Of a stretch of 29,458 nucleotides of DNA, positions 23,038 through 29,458 are shown piece after piece. The translations under genes and the position numbers were made by a program. Source of the DNA: an uncultured Alphaproteobacteria bacterium (GTDB taxonomy: Bacteria; Pseudomonadota; Alphaproteobacteria; Caulobacterales; Parvularculaceae); NCBI GenBank assembly GCA_937895955.1, contig CALAZI010000115.1, forward strand, positions 1 to 29,458, in the 5' to 3' direction. The stretch's first letter is position 1; every line of letters starts with the position of its first letter. The notes below the pieces were generated by a model. That model did not search any database, was not told the DNA's origin, and saw only the letters and a program-made list of their open reading frames with translations.

Positions 23038-24230
23038 CCGACCTGATCGTCTTCAAGCTTGGACGAACGCCGAGCGATCCCGTGTCATGGGGCGCGTTCG
23101 CCTGCGGCGCGCCTGTTGAAGCGGGGCGCGTCGCCAATGTTGAAGCGTTGCGCGCGATCGCGAGCCGCGCGCCGGAAAGCATTCGCCTTGTCGCGGTCAT
23201 GCAGGGCGAACAGGCGGCGTCGCGCGAAATTCCAAACCCGCCGAGCCAGCCGTCGAAGCTCCTCGCCGCCGCGACGTTCCTGCTTGAAGACGAACTCGCC
23301 GAACCCGCGGAGGAACTGCATGTGTGCGTCTCGGCGACGTCGCCGCGGATCGCTTACGCCGTCTCGAAGAGACTGATCGAGAAATGGCTCGCCGCGTTTG
23401 ACGCGATCGGTCTCGCCGTGACGGAAATGACGCCTGATTTCGCCTGCCTGGGCGCATCGCCGACCTCGATCGTATTCGCTGTCGATCGCGGCCGCATGAT
23501 CGCCGCGCGCGGCGCCTTCGGCTTCGCCGCCGAAACCGATCTCGCCGCGCGGATCGCGCCGTCTTTCATCGATGCGGCGCCGGAGGCCGCCGTCATCGCC
23601 TATGGCGGCGGCGATGAAATCGCGCGCTGGTCGTCTCGACCGATCGAGAAGCGCCCGCTGGCGCATGAAGCGGATCTGACGACGATGTTCGGCCGGGCGT
23701 TTTCGTCGAAGACGCCGCCTGCGAACTTTCTTTCCGGCGTCTATCGCCGTCGTTCCGCGACGAGTTTTAAGTTCGGCCCCTATCAACGCGCGGCCGCGCT
23801 CGTCGCCGCGCTGGCGATCACGCTCGTCATATCAGGCTTTGCCGGCGGCGTGCGCGACATTCGCGTTGCGCGCGTCTATGAGACGTCTGCGAATGCAATG
23901 CATCGCGCCGCCTTTCCGACCTTTTCAGGTTCCGACATACGCGGCCACGCCCGCCAGATTCTGGCGGACGGCGTCAAATCGGCCTCGTTCCTAGACATGT
24001 CGGCGCGACTGGCGCGCAGCCTTGACGGCCAGAGCGGCGTCGCGATCGATCGCATTCGCTATGATGCGGCGCGCGGACAATTCGTCTTTTCAATCCGCAG
24101 CGACACTGACGCCGGCATTGAAACGTTCCGCAGCATCCTTGATGCGAACGGAGTGGTCGCGACGGATAATGGCGGCTATCGCCGCGCCGGCGATGCCTGG
24201 GTCGGCGAAATGTCGGCGAGGGCGAAATGA
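23034..24230 (+). CDS. gspL: type II secretion protein GspL
   Basis: The 398-residue protein starts at TTG 23034 in a TTGA overlap with the gspK stop and has GGAG 8 nt upstream. The N-terminal cytoplasmic part (about 1-235) is the actin-like GspL domain that recruits GspE. One membrane helix follows near residues 256-276 (AAALVAALAITLVISGFAGG), then a periplasmic ferredoxin-like domain with VAIDRIRYDAARGQFVFSIR. Overall identity to known GspL is expected to be low; the call rests on domain layout and position between K and M. It overlaps gspM by 4 bp. Confidence 0.9.
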   Translation: MTDLIVFKLGRTPSDPVSWGAFACGAPVEAGRVANVEALRAIASRAPESIRLVAVMQGEQAASREIPNPPSQPSKLLAAATFLLEDELAEPAEELHVCVSATSPRIAYAVSKRLIEKWLAAFDAIGLAVTEMTPDFACLGASPTSIVFAVDRGRMIAARGAFGFAAETDLAARIAPSFIDAAPEAAVIAYGGGDEIARWSSRPIEKRPLAHEADLTTMFGRAFSSKTPPANFLSGVYRRRSATSFKFGPYQRAAALVAALAITLVISGFAGGVRDIRVARVYETSANAMHRAAFPTFSGSDIRGHARQILADGVKSASFLDMSARLARSLDGQSGVAIDRIRYDAARGQFVFSIRSDTDAGIETFRSILDANGVVATDNGGYRRAGDAWVGEMSARAK

Positions 24231-24700
24231 GAGCGTTCTGGAATAGATTGTCGGAGCGGGAGAAAATCTTTGTCGGCGCCGGCGGGGCTGTCGCCGCCCT
24301 GATTGTTGCGCTCCAGCTTATCCTGGCCCCGGCGATCGGATGGCGGGAAGGCGCCGGAGAGCGGCGCGACCGCGCTGAGGATCTTTACCGCGTCGTCTCC
24401 GAAGCGACAGCATCGGCCGGCGTCGCCGCGGCTGCGAGCGGCGTCGATCTTGAAACGCCGATCATCAACGTATTGACGCAAACGACGGCTGAATTCGGCG
24501 TTACGGTCAATTTCCGCAACGGCCGCGACGACGGCGGCGTTGACGCGAATGTCGCCGCGGCCGGGGAGCGGCTGTTCGACTGGCTGCAAGCGCTCGAGGC
24601 GCGTTACGGCGTCAGCGTCGCGGCCGCCGATATTGCGCGCGGTGCGGACGGCGAAAACCTTCAGGCGCAATTGACGCTCGTCAGGCGGGCGGCGCGATGA
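24227..24700 (+). CDS. gspM: type II secretion protein GspM
   Basis: The 157-residue bitopic protein has a short cytoplasmic segment with the GspM-type WNRLSEREKIFVGAG, one helix (about residues 17-38) and a periplasmic domain ending in LFDWLQALEARYGVSVAAADI. GspM binds GspL and stabilises the platform. It starts and ends in ATGA overlaps with gspL and gspN. Confidence 0.93.
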   Translation: MRAFWNRLSEREKIFVGAGGAVAALIVALQLILAPAIGWREGAGERRDRAEDLYRVVSEATASAGVAAAASGVDLETPIINVLTQTTAEFGVTVNFRNGRDDGGVDANVAAAGERLFDWLQALEARYGVSVAAADIARGADGENLQAQLTLVRRAAR

Positions 24701-25473
24701 CGCGAATGCGGTCTTTGTTCGCCGAAGGAAATCGCACGCTCTGGATCATCGGCGCGATCGCTTTCCTTGTCGGCGGCCTTACCGCCGCGCCTGCGAGCCT
24801 GCTTGCGTCGATCGCAAAAGCCGGCGACCCGTCGCTTGAAATCGGCGCGGCGGAGGGAACTGTCTGGCGCGGCGCTTTTGTCGACGCAGCCCATGACGGC
24901 GTTTATCTCGGCAGGATTTCCTATCGCCTCAATCCGATCGGCTTGCTTTCGGGTCGACTTCTGAGCGACGCCGAGGCGAGCGGCGGCGCTCTGTCCGGTC
25001 GGGGAAAAATCTCGCTCGGCCGCAACGCCATCGAACTGGTCGACGTTGACGCGCGGTTCAATCTCGCCGCGATCCGTCGCTATACGATATTCGGCCTGCG
25101 CTATCAGGGCGCCGCAAGTTTCAGGGCGGACAAGGTGATCCTCTCGAAAAACAAATGCGAAGTCGCAGGCGTCGAGATCGCGACCAATGCGCTTGATCCG
25201 CTGGCGCGAAAATGGTCCGGCGAAGGTCTGCCCCTGAAAGGCGGCGCGCATTGCGCCGGCGGCGCTCTCGTCGTGACGCTCGCCGGCGAGAACAGGGAAG
25301 GCGCCGTTACGCTCGAGGCGACGATTGCGCCGGACCTGAATTACGCGATGACCGTGAAAGCGACGCCGCGTCGCAAGGAGCTCGGCGCCGCCTTGCGTGC
25401 GGCGGGGTTTGAAGGCGACAATGACTCGCTCGCCTTTCGGGCGGCCGGACGATTGAAGGGATTAACCTCATGA
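24697..25473 (+). CDS. gspN: type II secretion protein GspN
   Basis: The 258-residue protein has an N-terminal membrane anchor (about residues 12-36) and a periplasmic beta-rich body with the GspN-type GAAEGTVWRGAF, ISYRLNPIGLLSG, GRGKISLGRNAIELVDVDA and LALRAAGRL-like SLAFRAAGRLKG. GspN occurs in a subset of T2SS and is often dispensable; the fold resembles AsmA/TamB-like lipid-transfer families, which is family knowledge and not visible here. It contains two Cys (about residues 151 and 189). It is ATGA-coupled to gspM before it and to the lipoprotein after it. Confidence 0.9.
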   Translation: MTRMRSLFAEGNRTLWIIGAIAFLVGGLTAAPASLLASIAKAGDPSLEIGAAEGTVWRGAFVDAAHDGVYLGRISYRLNPIGLLSGRLLSDAEASGGALSGRGKISLGRNAIELVDVDARFNLAAIRRYTIFGLRYQGAASFRADKVILSKNKCEVAGVEIATNALDPLARKWSGEGLPLKGGAHCAGGALVVTLAGENREGAVTLEATIAPDLNYAMTVKATPRRKELGAALRAAGFEGDNDSLAFRAAGRLKGLTS

Positions 25474-25949
25474 AACGCACAGCCGCCCTCATCGCTGCGA
25501 TCGGCCTTGCCGGCTGCGCCTCGTCCGGCGGCGACGGCGCGGGTTCGAAATCCGTGGTCGCGGCGCCGACCGGCGACGGCGACGTCATCATCGGCGCACT
25601 CGCCGACTCGGCGCTGCCGAAGGGCGAGTGCGGCATGATCCTGTGGACGCTTGAGTCCGATCAGCCCGCGCCGATACTGAGGCTCATCGCCGGCAAGGGC
25701 GCCGAAATCGTTCTCAACAACAAGCCGGTCAAGTTGACGCTCGCCGATTCTGCCGGGGCGATCGGGTTCGGCGTCGCGGAAGAGAACACGCTTATTGCGG
25801 ACGGCGTAACGGCGAAAGCGCGGGTGCGCTTCGGTCTCGGATTTGAAGGCGGCAGCTATCTCGAACAGGGATTGTTGACGATTGAATCGCCGTCCGGCTG
25901 GCGCACGGTCGTGCCGGCGGCGGGCGTCGCGGGCTGCAGACGCAGCTAG
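25470..25949 (+). CDS. lipoprotein of unknown family, last gene of the gsp operon
   Basis: I do not recognise this family. The 159-residue protein has a short signal peptide with the lipobox LAGC (Cys16) and Ala at +2, so it should reach the outer membrane. After a Gly-rich linker (17-50) comes a beta-rich domain of about 100 residues bounded by two cysteines, Cys54 in KGECGMILWTLES and Cys156 in GVAGCRRS, which could form a disulfide. Its ATG overlaps the gspN stop in ATGA, so it is translated with the T2SS. Context suggests a T2SS accessory: a secretin-helper (pilotin-like) role is possible, but the predicted beta fold differs from known helical pilotins. It is convergent with the ZIP gene (3-bp gap). 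Confidence 0.85.
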   Translation: MKRTAALIAAIGLAGCASSGGDGAGSKSVVAAPTGDGDVIIGALADSALPKGECGMILWTLESDQPAPILRLIAGKGAEIVLNNKPVKLTLADSAGAIGFGVAEENTLIADGVTAKARVRFGLGFEGGSYLEQGLLTIESPSGWRTVVPAAGVAGCRRS

Positions 25950-25952
25950 GTC

Positions 25953-26696
25953 TTACCGCAAATGGCGCAGGATAAGCGCCGACAGGGCGACAACGACGCC
26001 GATGCTCGCCAGAAGATAGCCGCGACGATGCGGCGTCAGGCTGGCGTGCGGTCCTAGGTGAAAAACGATGATGTAGATGAGGCCGCCGGCGGTGACGCCG
26101 AGCAGCGGTCCAAGCGGCAAGGTATTCACATTCTCGATGAACGCGCTGCCGATGACGGCGCCGGCGACGGTTGTCAGCGAGGCTGAAATAAAGGCCCAGG
26201 CGACCGACCGGATGCGATTGAGGCCCGCGTCGCGCGCCAGGAAATAGGCGATCACGCCTTCCGGGAATTCGTGCAGGAGAAGGCCGCCGGTCGCCAGCGA
26301 TCCGGTGAACACTTCCGCGTGGTACGTCGCTTCATAGATGAGGCCGTCGACAAAGGAATGAAAGCCGAGCGCGACGATCGAGGCGTAACCGATTGCGACG
26401 CCGGGGCCGTTCTTGCCGTTATGCGACAAGAGGCGCAGTCCGTAGCCGAGGATGAGCATGCCGAGAAAGCCGCCGACGATGGCGCGCCAGGCGGTGGGCG
26501 AGTAGCTGAGCGATTCCGGCGTCAGATGAAAAAGCACCGCGACTAGAAGAACGCCGATGGCGAAGGCGGAGAAATACGCGCTGTTGCGTTTGCCCCAATC
26601 GCCGAGCGCGGCCATCGACAACAGACCGGCCGTGCTGACAAGCGCAGCGACGAAGCTCGCGAGCACTCCCGGCGCGATGGTTCCCGTCACTATCAC
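25953..26696 (-). CDS. ZIP-family metal transporter
   Basis: The 247-residue membrane protein has about eight helices and the two ZIP metal-site motifs: HSFVDG in helix 4 (His113, Asp117) and HEFPEG in helix 5 (His142, Glu146). ZIP proteins bring divalent metal, usually zinc, into the cytoplasm. A short His-containing loop between helices 3 and 4 (SHNGKNG) replaces the long His-rich loop of many eukaryotic members. The start is probably GTG 26694-26696, with AGGGG about 10 nt upstream; GTG at the third codon is an alternative. It is divergent from a CDF exporter (288 bp) with a shared inverted repeat. Confidence 0.92.
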   Translation of the reverse strand: MIVTGTIAPGVLASFVAALVSTAGLLSMAALGDWGKRNSAYFSAFAIGVLLVAVLFHLTPESLSYSPTAWRAIVGGFLGMLILGYGLRLLSHNGKNGPGVAIGYASIVALGFHSFVDGLIYEATYHAEVFTGSLATGGLLLHEFPEGVIAYFLARDAGLNRIRSVAWAFISASLTTVAGAVIGSAFIENVNTLPLGPLLGVTAGGLIYIIVFHLGPHASLTPHRRGYLLASIGVVVALSALILRHLR

Positions 26697-26984
26697 GCTT
26701 GCGCCACCCCTAGATACCGCCGCAGCCGCCGTCCCCGGGCATCATCCTGATGATCGGCTCGGTAGGCTTTTGCGTCCCTCCCGCTAGCAGGATGGCGGAC
26801 TTTATCAACCCTTATGTTATCTTGTCACTCTGATCAGCTGAAAACCTCCTCAATCTGTCGCCGTCAAAACACATCAAATTATTATGACATGGCATAATCG
26901 GCTTGCTCCGACCGTCGGCCGCAGCGTAACGTTAAACCATAATTGCCCTTTGAAATTGCAAGCGTTTCAGCGAACTGGGGAGTG
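26697..26984. other. ZIP/CDF divergent control region
   Basis: This 288-bp non-coding gap separates the leftward ZIP importer from the rightward CDF exporter. It is clearly more AT-rich than its surroundings. It contains the perfect inverted repeat at 26881-26898, overlapping CTGATCAG/TCAGCTGA palindromes at 26830-26841, and AACGTTAA near 26930. No convincing -35/-10 pair stands out on either strand, and I saw no small gene in it. Confidence 0.6.
26881..26898. promoter_or_regulatory. inverted repeat ATTATG-N6-CATAAT, candidate metalloregulator operator
   Basis: Two perfect 6-bp arms (26881-26886 and 26893-26898) flank ACATGG. The right arm CATAAT also matches a -10 box for the CDF gene, and the left arm matches one on the opposite strand, so a repressor here could control both directions. 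Position and symmetry suggest a Fur/Zur-, MntR- or ArsR-type site. The regulator is not identified. Confidence 0.5.
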
Positions 26985-27980
26985 ATGAGCGACTGCGGGC
27001 ATGATCATTCACTGGAAGGGCTCGCCCGGCACAAGGCCGATGGCGGGAGGCTGATCGCCGCCCTCGCGGTCATCGTCGTCTTCATGGTGCTGGAAGTGGT
27101 CGGCGGACTTCTGTCCGGCTCGCTCGCCCTTCTCGCCGACGCCGCTCACATGATGACTGACGCCTTCGCGCTAACGCTCGCCGCGAGCGCGCACTGGATG
27201 TCGGCGAAACCGGCGGGCGGCCAATTGCATTTCGGCTATCGGCGCGTTCAGGTGATCGCCGCTTTCGTCAACGGCATCGCACTATTTGCGTTGATGGGAT
27301 GGATCGTCATCGAGGCGTTTCGCAGGTCGGTGACGCCTGTCGACGTCGCCTGGGCGCCGATGCTTGCGATCGCCGCGCTCGGGCTTGTCGCGAATGGCGT
27401 CGCGTTTCGCCTGCTTCACCAGGCGGGCAAGGACAATATCAACATCAAGGGCGCGATGCTGCATGTCGCGAGCGACCTTTTGGGATCCGTCGCCGCCGTT
27501 GCGGCGGCGATCATCATCTGGCTCACCGGCTGGATGCGCATTGACCCGATCCTTTCCGTTTTCGTCGCGATCCTGATCGGGCGTTCCGCCTGGAAGCTCC
27601 TGAAGGAAACGACGCATATCCTGCTTGAAGGCGCGCCGACGCATATCGACGCCGAGCGCATGCAATCGGACCTCGCCGGGATTTCTCCCGACATCGAAAA
27701 CATACACAACGTCAAAGTTTGGCAGCTCACCCCGGATCAATTGCGGCTGACGCTGCATGCGCGCATCAAGAACAGCGCGGCGGCTGAAGACACGCTGCAA
27801 TTGCTGAAGCGCGCGCTGAGCGATCGATACGGCATCCGGGAATCGACGATCCAGATCGAATTCGGCGCGGCCTGCCCGGATCATGGCGGCGAACACACGC
27901 ATGGCGGCGGCGCGACGGTGCATTCGCTACACGGTCATGCGCACGGCCGCGCCCGCGGCGGCGTCGCGACGGCGCAATAA
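26985..27980 (+). CDS. CDF-family cation efflux transporter (CzcD/ZitB-type)
   Basis: The 331-residue protein starts at ATG 26985 (MSDCGHDHSLEGLARH), with GGGGAG upstream at short spacing. An earlier TTG in frame would add 14 atypical residues. Six membrane helices are predicted. The two metal-site pairs are in LADAAHMMTD (Asp51, His55, Asp59) and MLHVASD (His160, Asp164). A cytoplasmic domain (about 205-290) follows, then a His-rich tail (HGGEHTHGGG, HSLHGHAHG). CDF proteins export Zn2+ or similar ions in exchange for protons. With the ZIP gene it could form an import/export pair for metal balance. It ends convergently, 13 bp from the next gene. Confidence 0.95.
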   Translation: MSDCGHDHSLEGLARHKADGGRLIAALAVIVVFMVLEVVGGLLSGSLALLADAAHMMTDAFALTLAASAHWMSAKPAGGQLHFGYRRVQVIAAFVNGIALFALMGWIVIEAFRRSVTPVDVAWAPMLAIAALGLVANGVAFRLLHQAGKDNINIKGAMLHVASDLLGSVAAVAAAIIIWLTGWMRIDPILSVFVAILIGRSAWKLLKETTHILLEGAPTHIDAERMQSDLAGISPDIENIHNVKVWQLTPDQLRLTLHARIKNSAAAEDTLQLLKRALSDRYGIRESTIQIEFGAACPDHGGEHTHGGGATVHSLHGHAHGRARGGVATAQ

Positions 27981-27993
27981 GGTTTTTCAGCTT

Positions 27994-29310
27994 TCAGGAC
28001 AGGGCTGACCGGAGCGCGCCGCGCGCGCCGCCGCGCCATGACGGCCGGCGAACGGACGCTTTTGCGCCTCTTGGGGCGACCGTTGAGGCGAGCCGCCCGA
28101 CAGCGGCCGTCAGGGCGATGACGATGAGGTAGCCGTCCCACATTTCGAGCGATGTCGAGGCGCCGCCGATGCAGAAAACGGCGAGCGATATCTGCGCGTA
28201 ATAGCCGAACCGCGCACGCCAGTCGCGCGCGCCGGACGCATCGCGCAGCTTCTGAAGCGAGGCGGACTTGAAAAAGGCGGCCGCAAGCAGCGCCAGATAG
28301 AAAGCGAGGCCGACAAAGCCTGCGCCGCCCAGCATTTCGAAATAGATGGAATGGGCGGCCTTCGCGCGCGGCGCGCGCTCAGGGTCGATCCGTGCGGCGA
28401 GATCGGGCTGATAGGGATTGCGCAGGCCAGCGCCGGTCAGCGGGTTTTCGAGCGCGAATTTCGTATTGATCACCCAGGCGTCGACGCGCCCCATGAAGGA
28501 GGAATCCTCCGTCGCCTCGGTTATCGTAGCCATCCGTTCGGTCCATTGCGACGGCATCAGCGCGATTGCGGCGACGCCGGCGACCATCGCGGCGGCGAGG
28601 ATTTTGAACTTGTGGCGCGCGCGCGCCCAAAAGAAGCCGGCGAAAACGATAAGGGAAATGAATGCGCCGCGCGATTGCGTGCCGACGATTGAAACGATCG
28701 CCGCTGCGAACAGCAAGGAAAGCGCGACGCGCAGCAAGGGGCGCGCCGCCTCTCCGCGGAGATAGAGAATGAGCGGCAGAATGGTCGCGATCGCAATCCC
28801 CATATGATTGTTATCTTCAAGGATCGTCAGCTCGACGCCCTGCACCCGGTACTGGCCGAGCGTCGCAAGCGTGAACAAGGCGCCTTTGGCGGCGAAGAAG
28901 CCGATCGACAGGACCAACATCCAGACAAGCGCGTTGATGCGCAGTTTCGTCGTCGCCGCCTGCGCGCAGAGGATGGCGAAAAGCAGCGTCTTTAAAAACC
29001 GGTCGAAATAAAGCGCGGAGTTGGCCGGATCGAGCGAAGCGGCCTGCGAGACGAAGAGCCAGCCCGCGACCATGGCGAGCCAGAAGGTGATTGCGTCGAA
29101 CCGGAAGCGCGCGGCCTCGCCGCGCAGGATGAGCGCCGCGATCGTCACGGCCGCGATGACGAGATTTAACGGGACGCCGAAGGCGCCATAGGCCATCTGG
29201 TGCGGCGTCATTAACGAAAACCAGGCCCAGAGCAGTATCCCGGCAAACGGGTAGCGAAGGGCCGTTAACAGCCCCGCCGCCATAACCGCCATCAGGAGCG
29301 CGTCGCGCAT
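27994..29310 (-). CDS. O-glycosylation/O-antigen ligase-like protein, exosortase A-associated type
   Basis: The 438-residue protein has about 10-12 membrane helices. The N-terminus (MRDALLMAVMAAGLLTALRY, then FAGILLWAWFSLMTPHQMAYG) matches the DUF5935 start of putative O-glycosylation ligases linked to exosortase A. The central Wzy_C/O-ligase part has IVGTQSRGAFISL and the long periplasmic loop with TGAGLRNPYQPDL and AAHSIYFEMLGGAGFVGL, whose Arg and His residues are typical of the WaaL superfamily. It would transfer or polymerise lipid-linked glycans at the periplasmic face. The Arg-rich C-tail is cytoplasmic. No exosortase gene is in this window, so the system assignment is from family resemblance. 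Confidence 0.82.
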   Translation of the reverse strand: MRDALLMAVMAAGLLTALRYPFAGILLWAWFSLMTPHQMAYGAFGVPLNLVIAAVTIAALILRGEAARFRFDAITFWLAMVAGWLFVSQAASLDPANSALYFDRFLKTLLFAILCAQAATTKLRINALVWMLVLSIGFFAAKGALFTLATLGQYRVQGVELTILEDNNHMGIAIATILPLILYLRGEAARPLLRVALSLLFAAAIVSIVGTQSRGAFISLIVFAGFFWARARHKFKILAAAMVAGVAAIALMPSQWTERMATITEATEDSSFMGRVDAWVINTKFALENPLTGAGLRNPYQPDLAARIDPERAPRAKAAHSIYFEMLGGAGFVGLAFYLALLAAAFFKSASLQKLRDASGARDWRARFGYYAQISLAVFCIGGASTSLEMWDGYLIVIALTAAVGRLASTVAPRGAKASVRRPSWRGGARGALRSALS

Positions 29311-29380
29311 GAGATCGTCCGCCGGAAAATTCCGCTCTCAGGCTTTCAAGAAGCGCGCCGTCTTCGGTTAACGAAGCGGC

Positions 29381-29457
29381 TGGCGTCTCCGACAGGACTT
29401 GAACCTGTGGCCCCCAGATTAGGAATCTGGTGCTCTATCCACCTGAGCTACGGAGAC
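29381..29457 (-). tRNA. tRNA-Arg (anticodon CCT)
   Basis: On the minus strand the 77-nt sequence forms a cloverleaf with acceptor GTCTCCG/CGGAGAC, D arm TAGCTCAGGTGGATAGAGCA, anticodon stem CCAGA/TCTGG around TTCCTAA (anticodon CCT) and T arm AGGTTCAAGTCCT. The 3' CCA is encoded (TGG at 29381-29383). It reads the rare arginine codon AGG. It lies 70 bp upstream of the O-ligase gene on the same strand, near the window edge but complete. Confidence 0.96.
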
Positions 29458-29458
29458 T

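Noticed and set aside
29362..29376. CTTCG-GTTAA-CGAAG hairpin just 3' of tRNA-Arg
   Set aside because: The stem is only 5 bp without a T run. The single TTAA is not a CtrA site because no partner lies at the right spacing.

Overview
The window reads as a chromosomal segment of a GC-rich alphaproteobacterium. The evidence is the alphaproteobacterial gene order bamE / ubiquinol-cytochrome c chaperone / DUF177 / plsX / fabH / ihfA / MerR, a CtaA-type heme A synthase, alphaproteobacterial promoter shapes (TTGAC-N17-TATCG in front of rplM), and a full CtrA-type box with clustered GANTC sites. A Caulobacterales-, Hyphomonadales- or Parvularculales-like organism fits best, but that rank is inference. 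No insertion sequence, prophage, integrase, CRISPR array or broken gene was seen, and gene density is very high.

Layout. 1-5.1 kb: tRNA-Pro(GGG), then a leftward housekeeping cluster for fatty acid and phospholipid initiation (plsX-fabH) with ihfA and a MerR regulator, preceded by DUF177 and the cytochrome bc1 assembly chaperone, with bamE divergent. 4.9-7.3 kb: DUF2842 and ctaA (heme A for cytochrome oxidase), then a lipoprotein that looks like a degenerate beta-propeller phytase. 7.4-8.6 kb: rplM-rpsI with a clear promoter and an intrinsic terminator. 8.6-13.4 kb: a CARDB lipoprotein, a 64-residue orphan protein under a possible CtrA box, an alpha/beta-hydrolase lipoprotein, a succinate-semialdehyde dehydrogenase and a PaaG-like enoyl-CoA isomerase. 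13.4-25.9 kb: a complete type II secretion system. The prepilin peptidase gspO is divergent from gspC-D-E-F-G-H-I-J-K-L-M-N, which is closed by a translationally coupled small lipoprotein of unknown family. 25.9-28.0 kb: a ZIP metal importer and a CDF metal exporter, divergent around a perfect inverted repeat. 28.0-29.5 kb: an exosortase-A-associated O-glycosylation ligase-like membrane protein and tRNA-Arg(CCT).

How they work together. The Gsp genes would build an inner-membrane platform (C, F, L, M), an ATPase (E), a pseudopilus (G major; H, I, J, K minor) matured by GspO, and an outer-membrane secretin (D). Nearly every gene junction in the operon overlaps, so translation is probably coupled from gspC to the last lipoprotein. 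The strongest candidates for something undescribed are that lipoprotein (25470-25949), the two palindromes in the gspO/gspC promoter region, the ZIP/CDF shared operator, the degenerate phytase-like lipoprotein, and the CtrA/GANTC-flanked small gene.
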